Part shown: positions 17,433 through 24,777 of the stretch, piece by piece
Position numbering within the stretch: the stretch's first letter is position 1
Layout of the letters: each line of letters starts with the position of its first letter
Assembly: GCF_900250115.1 (NCBI RefSeq)
Contig: NZ_LT984805.1
Span: 442,181-506,180 of the forward strand
DNA length: 64,000 bases
Reading direction: 5' to 3'
Origin: Cupriavidus taiwanensis
Lineage (GTDB): Bacteria > Pseudomonadota > Gammaproteobacteria > Burkholderiales > Burkholderiaceae
Program-made: the position numbers and the translations under genes
The notes under the pieces: model-generated
The model's database searches: none
Told to the model about the DNA's origin: nothing
Seen by the model: the letters and a program-made list of their open reading frames with translations, nothing else

Positions 17433-18735
17433 CAGGCCGCTGAAATACCTCCAGCGGACGTCAGCGCGACGACTGGCTGAAGCGTTGCTTTGAGGATCCC
17501 ATCCAATCCCACATTCATGCGCGGCGCAGATACCTTCACGGGAAGCTTGTTCACTATGCGGAGGCTGGAGGATTTCGTGCCGCAGTCCCATCCGCTGCGC
17601 TCGATCCGGACTATGGCCAACCAGGCGCTGGTGAAGATGGACCGGCTGTTCGCGCAGATGTACGAGGCCGATATCAAGGGTGGCCGCCCCAGTATCGCGC
17701 CGGAGAAGTTGCTGCGGGCCATGCTGCTGCAGGTGCTCTACAGCATTCGCTCTGAGCGCCAGCTCATGGAGCAGACGCAATACAACCTGCTGTTTCGCTG
17801 GTTCATCGGGCTGTCGATGGACGACTCAGTTTGGGTGCCCACGGTCTTCACCAAGAACCGCGAGCGACTGATCAAGCATGATGCGGTGATCCAGTTTTTC
17901 AACGAGGTGCTGGCCATCGCGCAGAAGAAGAACTGGCTGTCGGGTGAGCACTTCAGCGTGGACGGCACGCTGATACAGGCGTGGGCAGGCCACAAGAGCT
18001 TCGTGCGCAAGGATGGCGACGACCAAGACGATGACGCCGGCGGCAGCTTCAAAGGTCGCAAGCGCAGCAACGAGACACACGAATCCAAGACCGATCCCGA
18101 TGCCAAGCTCTACCGCAAGGGCAAGACATCCAGTGAGCTGCGCTACATGGGTCATACCCTGAGCGACAACCGCCATGGCCTGGTGGTTAGCGCCATGGTG
18201 ACCAAGGCGGACGGACACGCCGAGCGGGAGGCCGCAAAGGTCATGCTTAACGATGCCAGGCAGGTGATTGAAGACCTGAATGTGGAAGTCACCGTGGGCG
18301 CGGACAAGGGCTATGACGCGCACGAGTTCATTGAGGCCTGCCTGGAAATGAAGGTGACGCCCCACGTGGCGCAGAACACATCGGGTCGTCGCTCGGCCGT
18401 TCCTGATGCCATTGCTTCCAGCGCCGGTTATGCCGTCTCGCAACAAAAGCGCAAGCTGATCGAACAGGGCTTCGGGTGGGTCAAGACCGTGGGGCGCATG
18501 CGTCAGGTGATGGTGCGCGGTCTGAAGAAAGTCGATCAGATGTTTGTGCTGAGCATGGCCGCCTACCACCTCGTGCGCATGCGCTCGCTGGGACAAATCC
18601 GTCCGCAGTTGCAGTAATCGCGCTAATGAGGCCGGAATGGGCGCCAAAACGCGGAAAAAGCCGAGGCAGTGACGTCCGGCTTCCGGATTGTGAAAAACAG
18701 CGCTCCCAGCCTTGCGGGGAAAAACTCATCGCTAG
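17433..18735 (+). mobile_element. IS-A copy 2, right end replaced by IS-B
   Basis: The left end CAGGCCGCTGAAATACCTC starts at 17433 after CTAG (17429-17432), inside the aminotransferase gene. The right end stops within the terminal hairpin: ACTCATCG-CTAG at 18724-18735 is followed directly by the IS-B end, so IS-B used the CTAG in the hairpin loop as its target. The remaining 24 bases of the IS-A right end are not found after the IS-B block, so this copy is no longer a complete element. Confidence 0.82.
17490..18617 (+). CDS. IS-A transposase, copy 2 (intact gene)
   Basis: This is a complete 375-aa IS-A transposase that differs from copy 1 at only a few sites (for example TFTG for TFTE near the N-terminus, AGGSFKG for AGGNFKG, AVPDAIA for AVADAIA). 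The catalytic motifs VDGTLIQAW, GADKGYDAH and EQGFGWVK are unchanged. The gene is intact although the element's right end is gone, so it could supply transposase to other copies. Confidence 0.85.
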   Translation: MRIPSNPTFMRGADTFTGSLFTMRRLEDFVPQSHPLRSIRTMANQALVKMDRLFAQMYEADIKGGRPSIAPEKLLRAMLLQVLYSIRSERQLMEQTQYNLLFRWFIGLSMDDSVWVPTVFTKNRERLIKHDAVIQFFNEVLAIAQKKNWLSGEHFSVDGTLIQAWAGHKSFVRKDGDDQDDDAGGSFKGRKRSNETHESKTDPDAKLYRKGKTSSELRYMGHTLSDNRHGLVVSAMVTKADGHAEREAAKVMLNDARQVIEDLNVEVTVGADKGYDAHEFIEACLEMKVTPHVAQNTSGRRSAVPDAIASSAGYAVSQQKRKLIEQGFGWVKTVGRMRQVMVRGLKKVDQMFVLSMAAYHLVRMRSLGQIRPQLQ

Positions 18736-19926
18736 GGATGCTCTGCACAATTAGCCGGCGGATGTGCTTGCAATGAATCGTCGAGCCAGCGAGCATGTGG
18801 CGCATGAAACAAACTGACCTTGGACTGAACTTGTCGACCAAGCGCACCCGCAAGCGCGAATTCCTGGACGAGATGAACCGTGTGGTGCCATGGGCCGATC
18901 TGGTGATGCTGATCGCTCCGTACGCCCCGGAAGGCAAGCGCGGCCGTCCCCCGTTCGCGGTCGAGGCAATGCTGCGCATCCACTTCCTTCAGCAATGGTT
19001 CGGCCTGTCGGACCCGGCGATGGAAGAAGCGCTGCACGACGTGCCGCTGTATCGGGAGTTCGCCGGGCTGGACAACTGGACGGTGAGGCTGCCCGACGAG
19101 AGCACCATCCTGCGGTTCCGTCACCTGCTGGAGAAGCACAAGCTGGCCGCTCAGATCCTCGCGCTGGTCAACGACATCCTTCGCGACAAGGGATTGATGC
19201 TGCGCGCGGGCACGGTGGTGGACGCGACACTGATCAGCGCACCGAGTTCGACCAAGAATGGGTCGGGCGAACGCGACCCAGAGATGCACCAGAGCAAGAA
19301 AGGAAACCAGTGGTATTTCGGCATGAAAGCGCACATTGGCGTGGACGCCGAAAGCGGGCTGGTGCACACGGTGCGGGGCACGGCGGGCAAGGTCAACGAC
19401 GTGGTTGAGGGCAACAGCCTGCTGCATGGAGAGGAAACCGACGCGTTCGGCGATGCGGGCTATCAGGGCGTGGAGAAGCGTCCGGACGCGCGGGCGGGCG
19501 TGAACTGGCACGTAGCGATGAAGCCAGGCAAACGTCGCGTCCTGGACCAAAGCAAACCACTTGGCGCGCTCGTCGATCAGGTCGAGCGAATCAAGGCGGG
19601 CATCCGGGCCAAGGTCGAGCATCCGTTCCGGGTCATCAAGCGGCAGTTCGGCTACACCAAGGTCCGCTATCGAGGGCTGAGGAAGAACACCGCGCAACTC
19701 ATGACCTTGTTCGCACTGTCCAACTTGTGGATGGCGCGCGGCAAACTGCTGGCTGCCGGGGCATGAGCGCGTTTCTGGCTCACGCCGATGCCTCGCGCGC
19801 AGCCCGCGAATGCTGCTTCGCGCGTGCGAGATAGCTTCGCTCCGAGCTGATAGGTTGGCGTCGTGGCGCATTCAGCTTCCTGTTAAACGGCCAAGCACAC
19901 TCGATTCGCGTTTGTGCAGAGTATCC
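18736..19926 (+). mobile_element. IS-B copy 2 (complete)
   Basis: Bounded by GGATGCTCTGCACAATTAGC at 18736 and a TTGTGCAGAGTATCC end at 19926, with CTAG on both sides (18732-18735, 19927-19930). The right-hand CTAG is shared with the next element, IS-B copy 3, so the two are in direct tandem. Confidence 0.85.
18795..19766 (+). CDS. IS-B transposase (IS5 family, 323 aa)
   Basis: This is the intact IS-B transposase, 323 residues from MWRMKQTDLGLNLSTKRTRK to LLAAGA. It has the IS5-group DDE residues in VDATLISAPSSTKNGS, DAFGDAGYQGVEKR and KVEHPFRVIKRQFGYTK. An internal ATG at codon 4 (18804) may be the true start. It is identical in length to the copy at 56934 and lacks the 1-bp deletion that extends copy 1. 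Confidence 0.87.
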   Translation: MWRMKQTDLGLNLSTKRTRKREFLDEMNRVVPWADLVMLIAPYAPEGKRGRPPFAVEAMLRIHFLQQWFGLSDPAMEEALHDVPLYREFAGLDNWTVRLPDESTILRFRHLLEKHKLAAQILALVNDILRDKGLMLRAGTVVDATLISAPSSTKNGSGERDPEMHQSKKGNQWYFGMKAHIGVDAESGLVHTVRGTAGKVNDVVEGNSLLHGEETDAFGDAGYQGVEKRPDARAGVNWHVAMKPGKRRVLDQSKPLGALVDQVERIKAGIRAKVEHPFRVIKRQFGYTKVRYRGLRKNTAQLMTLFALSNLWMARGKLLAAGA

Positions 19927-19930
19927 CTAG

Positions 19931-21119
19931 GGATTCTCTGCACAATTAGCCAGCGGATGTGCTTGCAATGAATCGTCGAGCCAGCGAGCATGTGGCGCAT
20001 GAAACAAACTGACCTTGCTGAACTTGTCGACCAAGCGCAACCGCAAGCGCGAATTCCTGGACGAGATGAACCGGGTGGTGCCGTGGGCTGATCTGGTGAT
20101 GCTGATCGCTCCGTACGCCCGAGAAGGCAAGCGCGGCCGTCCCCCGTTCGCGGTCGAGGCGATGCTGCGCATCCACTTCCTTCAGCAATGGTTCGGCCTG
20201 TCGGACCCGGCGATGGAAGAAGCGCTGCACGACGTTCCGCTGTATCGGGAGTTCGCCGGGTTGGATAACTGGACGGTGAGGCTGCCCCGATGAGAGCACC
20301 ATCCTGGGGTTCCGTCATCTGCGAGAGAAGCACCCGCTCAGATTCTTGCGCTGGTCAACGACATCCTTCGCGACAAGGGATTGATGCTGCGCGCGGGCAC
20401 GGTGGTAGACGCGACACTGATCAGCGCACCGGGCTCGACCAAGAATGCGTCGGTGTCGGGCGAACGCGACCCGGAGATGCACCAGAGCAAGAAAGGAAAC
20501 CAGTGGTATTTCAGCATGGAAGGGCACATTGGCGTGGACGCCGAAAGCGGGCTGGCGCACACGGTGCGGGGCACGGCGGGCAACGTCAACGACGTGGTTG
20601 AGGCCAACAGTCTGCTGCATGGCGAGGAAACTGACGCGTTTGGCGATGCGGGCTATCAGGGCGTGGAGAAGCGTCCGGACGCGCGAGCAGGCGTGAACTG
20701 GCACGTGGCGAAGAAGCCAGGCAAACGTCGCGTTCTGGACCAAAGCAAACCGCTTGGCGCGCTCGTCGATCAGGTCGAGCGAATCAAGGCGGGCATCCGG
20801 GCAAAGGTCGAGCATCCGTTCCGGGTCACCAAGCGGCAGTTCGGCTACACCAAGGTCCGCTATCGAGGGCTGAGGAAGAACACCGCGCAACCCATAACCT
20901 TGTTCGTGCTGTCAAACCTGTGGATGGCGCACGGCAAACTGCTGGCTGCTTGGGCATGAGCGCGTTTCTGACTCACGCCGATGCCTCGCGCACAGCCCGC
21001 GAATGCTGCTGCGCGCGTGCCAGAAACCTTCGCTCCGGGCTGATAGGTTGGAGTCGTGGCGCATTCAGCTTCCTGTTAAACGGCCAAGCACACTCGATTC
21101 CCGTTTGTGCAGAGCATTC
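19931..21119 (+). pseudogene. IS-B copy 3, diverged and frameshifted
   Basis: This is a diverged IS-B relative in direct tandem after copy 2, sharing CTAG (19927-19930) on the left and having CTAG (21120-21123) on the right. The transposase is broken: 20015-20293 reads LNLSTKRNRKREFLDEMNRV and stops just after WTVRLPR, and the remainder resumes at about 20340 with the GLMLRAGTVVDATLISAPGS region and runs to 20959 (LLAAWA). Substitutions throughout, and an extra SVSGE in NASVSGERDPE, show it is an older lineage than copies 1, 2 and 5. Confidence 0.82.
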
Positions 21120-21312
21120 CTAGGAGACTCTGCGGCTTCTTCAAAGTGTTTCCGATTTACAACGCTCGGCGCGCTCTCGTTGCAGCTGCCGTGCCGCACT
21201 TGCGGGGTAACGACTCTGGGGAGAGGCTTTGGTAACATCGGCGCTCAATCGGCCAAAAGCGTAGTATTAGTGGCTTATGCGGCGCTTTTTCTGTGACTAA
21301 CCCAACGAACAG

Positions 21313-21328
21313 TAGCCATGGATGGCTA
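21313..21328. promoter_or_regulatory. Perfect palindrome upstream of the TAC operon (operator 1)
   Basis: TAGCCATGGATGGCTA is a perfect 7-2-7 inverted repeat about 10 bases upstream of the predicted -35 element. It shares its TA-n-CC...GG-n-TA layout with the second palindrome at 21346-21360. MqsA-type antitoxins autorepress by binding TAACCT-N3-AGGTTA-like palindromes, so this is a candidate antitoxin operator. Confidence 0.55.
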
Positions 21329-21337
21329 GAAATCTCT

Positions 21338-21366
21338 TGCGGAACTTACCACGGTGGTAAATAATC
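21338..21366 (+). promoter_or_regulatory. Predicted TAC promoter with embedded palindrome (operator 2)
   Basis: TTGCGG (21338-21343) and AATAAT (21361-21366), separated by 17 bases, make a plausible sigma-70 promoter. The spacer contains the perfect 7-1-7 palindrome TTACCACGGTGGTAA (21346-21360), the position where a bound antitoxin would occlude RNA polymerase. The palindrome also overlaps the only in-frame GTG start of the toxin gene (21354), so either the promoter or that start is wrongly placed. Confidence 0.5.
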
Positions 21367-21803
21367 GAAAGAACGTAAGCCAATACGCCGGAGCGAGTCC
21401 CTCAGATGTAGGTGGAGGCAGTCGTAAAATTCAGGGGAAGGCAGATGGGCCTCTTTACGATCCTGCGGCACTCATCGCGCTGCTCGAGGTTGGGGCGGAT
21501 GGCGAGAACTATGCGCCAGTCATTCCATTCACCGAAAAGTGCGCTAGGGACGTCCAGAAGTATGAGCTGGACGCAAGAGAGCTAGCCACTCTGGTGAAGG
21601 ACGCTGTTCGGTCGGGCACTTTCAAGGGCTCTGAATGGTGCGAGAAGCAGCCGGGCGGCCCTTGGGCGGCATGTGATGTCTATGTACTGATTCGCCAGGA
21701 ATGGAATGAGTACGCCTACAAAGACATCACTCAGGAGTACTACGTCAAGCTAGCCAACAATCGTACTGGCAAGCTGATCCTACTCGTATCAATGCATCAG
21801 TAA
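21354..21803 (+). CDS. Putative MqsR-like toxin of a toxin-antitoxin-chaperone operon
   Basis: This is the first gene of a three-gene operon. The C-terminal part (KCARDVQKYELDARELATLV, then QEYYVKLANNRTGKLILLVS ending MHQ) resembles MqsR-type ribonuclease toxins, which end with a strand like VYLKITVIHDVLIVSF and cleave mRNA. The match is distant. The only canonical in-frame start is GTG at 21354, giving 149 aa, but that lies in a palindrome. A start at ATT 21429, behind GGTGGAGG (21411-21418), would give about 124 aa beginning near GKADGPLYDPAALIALLEVG. The gene ends 12 bases before the antitoxin, which has its own GGGAG site. Toxin identity rests mainly on operon context. Confidence 0.6.
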   Translation: MVNNRKNVSQYAGASPSDVGGGSRKIQGKADGPLYDPAALIALLEVGADGENYAPVIPFTEKCARDVQKYELDARELATLVKDAVRSGTFKGSEWCEKQPGGPWAACDVYVLIRQEWNEYAYKDITQEYYVKLANNRTGKLILLVSMHQ

Positions 21804-21815
21804 CGGGAGATCCAA

Positions 21816-22574
21816 ATGACTACGCATGTTCTCTGCGATGTGTGCGGGGAAGGCCATGTCGCGTCCGTGTATGGACAAAATGAGATCGAGCACAAGGGCG
21901 CAACGTTCTCTGTGCCATTTGTCATGTCGCACTGTGAGGAGTGTGGCAGTGACTACGCGTCAGCGTCTGACATGCGTCAGAACAAGCGCGCGGTAGTGGA
22001 GCTTCGTAAAAAGCTAGAGTGTCTTCTGACCGGGCAAGAGGTTCATGCCATCCGTGTCGGCGCAGGCCTGAAGAAGGTACAGGCAGTAAAAATATTCGGT
22101 GGTGGGCCGGTCGCCTTTTCGAAGTACGAAGCGGATGATGTGACCCAATCCGCATCAATGGACAAACTCATCCGCGTAGCTGCACAGGTCCCGACTGCAT
22201 TGGCATGGCTTGCTCATGCGGCAGGTGAGGAAGAGGTTGCGACGGCGATCTGTTCCAAGGAAGTGTCCCGAATCTCTACCATCCTGGAAGCGGATGGAGT
22301 GTTAAAGGACGCACGATGTGTGGTTCACGCGGTCCTCAAACATACGCTGTTAGATTCTCCCATTTCCTGTTACTCGAAGGTCTTTGTATCCGAGAGCAGC
22401 GAAGAGGATGAACTTGCAGTTGATGTGCAGACAGGCGGGACAGTGCATAGTATGGCCCGCTTTGTTCAGCGCAAGAATGCAGCCTACGAAATGTCGCTCG
22501 ATTATGACGCTCCAGCTTCGAACTTGCCTGCGGCACTGAAGAGCATGCAGAGCTATAAGTTAGAAGCAGCCTAA
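21816..22574 (+). CDS. MqsA-like antitoxin with long C-terminal extension
   Basis: This 252-residue protein begins with a YgiT/MqsA-type zinc finger, C7-D-V-C10 and C40-E-E-C43, followed by a helix-turn-helix (about residues 77-120) with the diagnostic GLKKVQAVKIFGGGPVAFSK run that matches the family pattern GLSQREAGELFGGGVNAFSRYE. It should neutralise the upstream toxin and repress the operon. Canonical MqsA is about 130 residues, so about 120 extra residues follow the DNA-binding domain. In known chaperone-controlled (TAC) systems, a C-terminal chaperone-addiction segment makes the antitoxin unstable unless a SecB-like chaperone binds it. Here the SecB-like gene starts three bases after the stop. 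Confidence 0.75.
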   Translation: MTTHVLCDVCGEGHVASVYGQNEIEHKGATFSVPFVMSHCEECGSDYASASDMRQNKRAVVELRKKLECLLTGQEVHAIRVGAGLKKVQAVKIFGGGPVAFSKYEADDVTQSASMDKLIRVAAQVPTALAWLAHAAGEEEVATAICSKEVSRISTILEADGVLKDARCVVHAVLKHTLLDSPISCYSKVFVSESSEEDELAVDVQTGGTVHSMARFVQRKNAAYEMSLDYDAPASNLPAALKSMQSYKLEAA

Positions 22575-22577
22575 GGT

Positions 22578-23102
22578 ATGAGACCGAGTCCATTAAAGCT
22601 CAATTCGCTTAGATTCTTGCACGTGAGCGTCTATCCCAGAAATGAGCCTGAGACGCTGGATCCAGTAGAGAACCCCGCGCCAATTGATACCTGGGGAGCA
22701 AATATTCATTGTTCCCTTACCCATGCCGAAGCTGATAAGCTAGAAGGCGGGGAGGTCCGCGACTATATGGTTGCGTTAGGGATTCAAGTCAGTGACGGCC
22801 CGGAGAAAGAAGTTCCTTACAAGATTGATGTCGAATGTGTGGGATATTTTTCGATACCAAATGGGTTCCCTGACGCGGCGGAACGTCTCGAAATCGCTGT
22901 TGTGAATGGTGCGTCTTTGCTCTATGGTGCGATCAGAGAGCAAATCGCAACCGTTACAAGTCGGTGTTGGTACGGTGAGCTACGATTGCCATCGCTGAAT
23001 TTTCGAGAGGATGGCCCAGCGGCTCGCGCTGCGGCAGAGGCGAAGCGGCGCGCTGCAGAAGAAAAGAGCGGTGCAACTCAACCATCTGCCGATCCAGAGT
23101 GA
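22578..23102 (+). CDS. SecB-like chaperone of the TAC operon
   Basis: This 174-residue protein has the SecB fold signature toward its C-terminus: VECVGYFSIPNGFPDAAERL, then NGASLLYGAIREQIATVTSR and LRLPSLNF, matching SecB segments (VNGA-LLFPYARE-I-T-RGGFPPL-LPPVNF). An alanine- and charge-rich tail (AARAAAEAKRRAAEEKSG) follows. Solitary SecB-like chaperones next to an antitoxin are the defining third component of TAC modules, in which they protect the antitoxin. The ATG lies three bases after the antitoxin stop, indicating coupled translation. It is unlikely to be the housekeeping SecB, given this context. Confidence 0.78.
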   Translation: MRPSPLKLNSLRFLHVSVYPRNEPETLDPVENPAPIDTWGANIHCSLTHAEADKLEGGEVRDYMVALGIQVSDGPEKEVPYKIDVECVGYFSIPNGFPDAAERLEIAVVNGASLLYGAIREQIATVTSRCWYGELRLPSLNFREDGPAARAAAEAKRRAAEEKSGATQPSADPE

Positions 23103-23130
23103 TGTAACTTTGCATCATGTCTTGACAAAG

Positions 23131-23156
23131 CGGCCCGCAATTATGCGGGCCGTTTG
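23131..23156 (+). terminator. Rho-independent terminator of the TAC operon
   Basis: CGGCCCGC (23131-23138) pairs with GCGGGCCG across an AATTAT loop and is followed by a TTTG tract, 28 bases after the chaperone stop. This is a strong stem and closes the three-gene operon just before the IS66 end at 23252. Confidence 0.85.
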
Positions 23157-23251
23157 CATTTCTGGTGCTAATGCCCGATGGTCTGAGTTGATCCGCGGTT
23201 CTCCATGCGCAAGTCTTTCCTCGGTAAATTGCGAGACCACTCAGCTTATGA

Positions 23252-23274
23252 GTAAGCGAGTCGCAAGCACCGTC
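23252..23274 (+). repeat. Left inverted repeat of IS66 element 1
   Basis: GTAAGCGAGTCGCAAGCACC followed by GTC is the IS66-type terminal repeat; it resembles the end at 53553 (GTAAGCGAGTAGCCAGTACC). The matching right end of this element has been lost through the fusion at about 27829. Confidence 0.75.
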
Positions 23275-23297
23275 TGTACCGTTCAGTAGAGTGGCGC

Positions 23298-23336
23298 CAA
23301 AGTAGTTCCCACCAAATAGTGATGGGAACTACTTTG
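23298..23336 (+). promoter_or_regulatory. 14-bp inverted repeat covering the IS66 tnpA start
   Basis: CAAAGTAGTTCCCA (23298-23311) is the exact complement of TGGGAACTACTTTG (23323-23336), and the tnpA ATG (23322) lies at the base of the downstream arm. In RNA this 14-bp stem would bury the translation start. The complete IS66 at 53553-55988 has an analogous stem (CTGGTTCCCACC / GGTGGGAACCAG) just upstream of its tnpA. Confidence 0.6.
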
Positions 23337-23732
23337 TCACAGTTACAGGAAGTACCAGTTGCCGGCGGTCGCAAAGGCCGGCCGAACTACAACGAGGAAT
23401 TCAAGCGGCGATTGGCAGCCGCTGCGTGTGAGCCGGGTGTCTCGGTATCGAAATTGGCGCGCGAGCATGGCATCAACGCGAACATGCTGTTCACTTGGCG
23501 CCGACGCTATCGAACGGAGCAGTGCCAGGAAGCTGCGGTGTTGTTGCCGGTGACGGTTGAACGCCCAAGCTCGCCACCCGGTCCGATGCCAATGAGTCCG
23601 GGCGCTGCGGTTTGCGAGCCGACGCCGCCGCACGGCGCCATCGAGATCCGCCTGGGCCGAGCGGTGATTCGCATCGAAGGGGCAGTCGACGCGAGCACGT
23701 TGCGTACGGTACTGGACCGTTTGACGCCATGA
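23322..23732 (+). CDS. tnpA: IS66 accessory protein TnpA
   Basis: This 136-aa protein of an IS66 element has the helix-turn-helix region [20 protein letters not shown] then [20 protein letters not shown], typical of IS66 TnpA. ATG 23322 is preferred over 23319. Its stop overlaps the tnpB start in an ATGA, so the two are translationally coupled. The copy appears intact. Confidence 0.82.
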   Translation: MGTTLSQLQEVPVAGGRKGRPNYNEEFKRRLAAAACEPGVSVSKLAREHGINANMLFTWRRRYRTEQCQEAAVLLPVTVERPSSPPGPMPMSPGAAVCEPTPPHGAIEIRLGRAVIRIEGAVDASTLRTVLDRLTP

Positions 23733-24076
23733 TCGGGTTGCCGGCGGGAACACGCATCTGGATCGCTGCAGGCGTGACCGACATGCGCTGTGGATTCAAC
23801 GGGCTCGCCGCGAAGGTGGAGGCGACTCTGCAAGAGAGCCCATTCTCCGGCCATGTCTTCGTCTTCCGCGGCAGGCGCGGCAACGTCATCAAGGTGTTGT
23901 GGTCAACGGGCGATGGACTTTGCTTGCTCTCGAAGCGCCTGGAGCGTGGACGTTTCGTCTGGCCGAAGGCCGACAGCGGCAAGATCCACCTGACGCAAGC
24001 GCAGTTGTCGATGCTGCTGGAGGGGATTAACTGGAAGCAGCCCGAGCGCACCTGGCCGCCACAGTCGGTGTTGTAA
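23729..24076 (+). CDS. tnpB: IS66 accessory protein TnpB (IS66 Orf2)
   Basis: This 115-aa protein has the hallmark IS66 Orf2 sequence: [56 protein letters not shown] and [15 protein letters not shown]. It starts at the ATGA overlap with tnpA and is followed 30 bases later by tnpC. Intact. Confidence 0.87.
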   Translation: MIGLPAGTRIWIAAGVTDMRCGFNGLAAKVEATLQESPFSGHVFVFRGRRGNVIKVLWSTGDGLCLLSKRLERGRFVWPKADSGKIHLTQAQLSMLLEGINWKQPERTWPPQSVL

Positions 24077-24106
24077 ACCTTGCGGCATGTGCGTAAACTG
24101 CCGCGC

Positions 24107-24701
24107 ATGCCAATCGACCCCAGCGATCTCCCCGACGACATTGAGGCCCTGAAGGCCTTGGTGTTGGCACAGCGGGAATCGATCGTACTCATGGAACGGG
24201 CCTTGGCGGTCCGCTCCATGGAGATCGAGCAGCTAAATCTGCAGATCTCAAAGCTGAGGCGGATGCAGTTTGGCCAGAAGTCCGAGAAGCTGGATCGACA
24301 GATTGAACAGCTTGAGACCCGACTGGAAGATCTGCTGGCCGAGGAAGGTGCGGCTGAAACCGAAGTCGATCCGCAGGCAACCCCTTCTGTCCGGAAGAAA
24401 GCGGTACGCAAGCCGTTGCCGGAGCACCTGGAGCGGGAGGAGCGCATTCTCGAGCCCGAGACCGAAGCCTGTCCAGAGTGCGGCGGTAAGCTCAAGCCGC
24501 TGGGCGAGGACATCTCGGAGCAACTCGATATCATCAGCAATTCATTCAGGGTGATTCGGCAGGTGCGGCGCAAGAAGGCCTGCGCCTGTTGTGATTGCAT
24601 CGTCCAGGCTGCGGCGCCAAGCCGGCCGATGAGCGCGGCATTGCCACGGCGGGACTGCACGCTCACATACTGGTTGCCAAATACGCTGATCATCAACCGC
24701 T
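24107..24701 (+). pseudogene. tnpC: IS66 transposase TnpC, 5' part, broken by a frameshift and IS-C
   Basis: The N-terminal part of the IS66 transposase begins [20 protein letters not shown], with a coiled-coil leucine-rich stretch, [20 protein letters not shown] and a zinc-binding-like CPECGGKL and CACCDC pair. A missing base near 24630, within what should be SRPIERG, shifts the frame. The IS-C element then inserts at 24702 in the sequence for ADHQPLYRQ; CCGCT is present on both sides (24697-24701 and 27268-27272). The remainder of the gene is at 27268-27829. Confidence 0.82.
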
Positions 24702-24777
24702 TAGATAGCGTCAAGCAGGACGGCCGGTCCAGCGACAATCATTTTGGCCGGTTGGCCGGGATGATTGTCGGTGAGTG

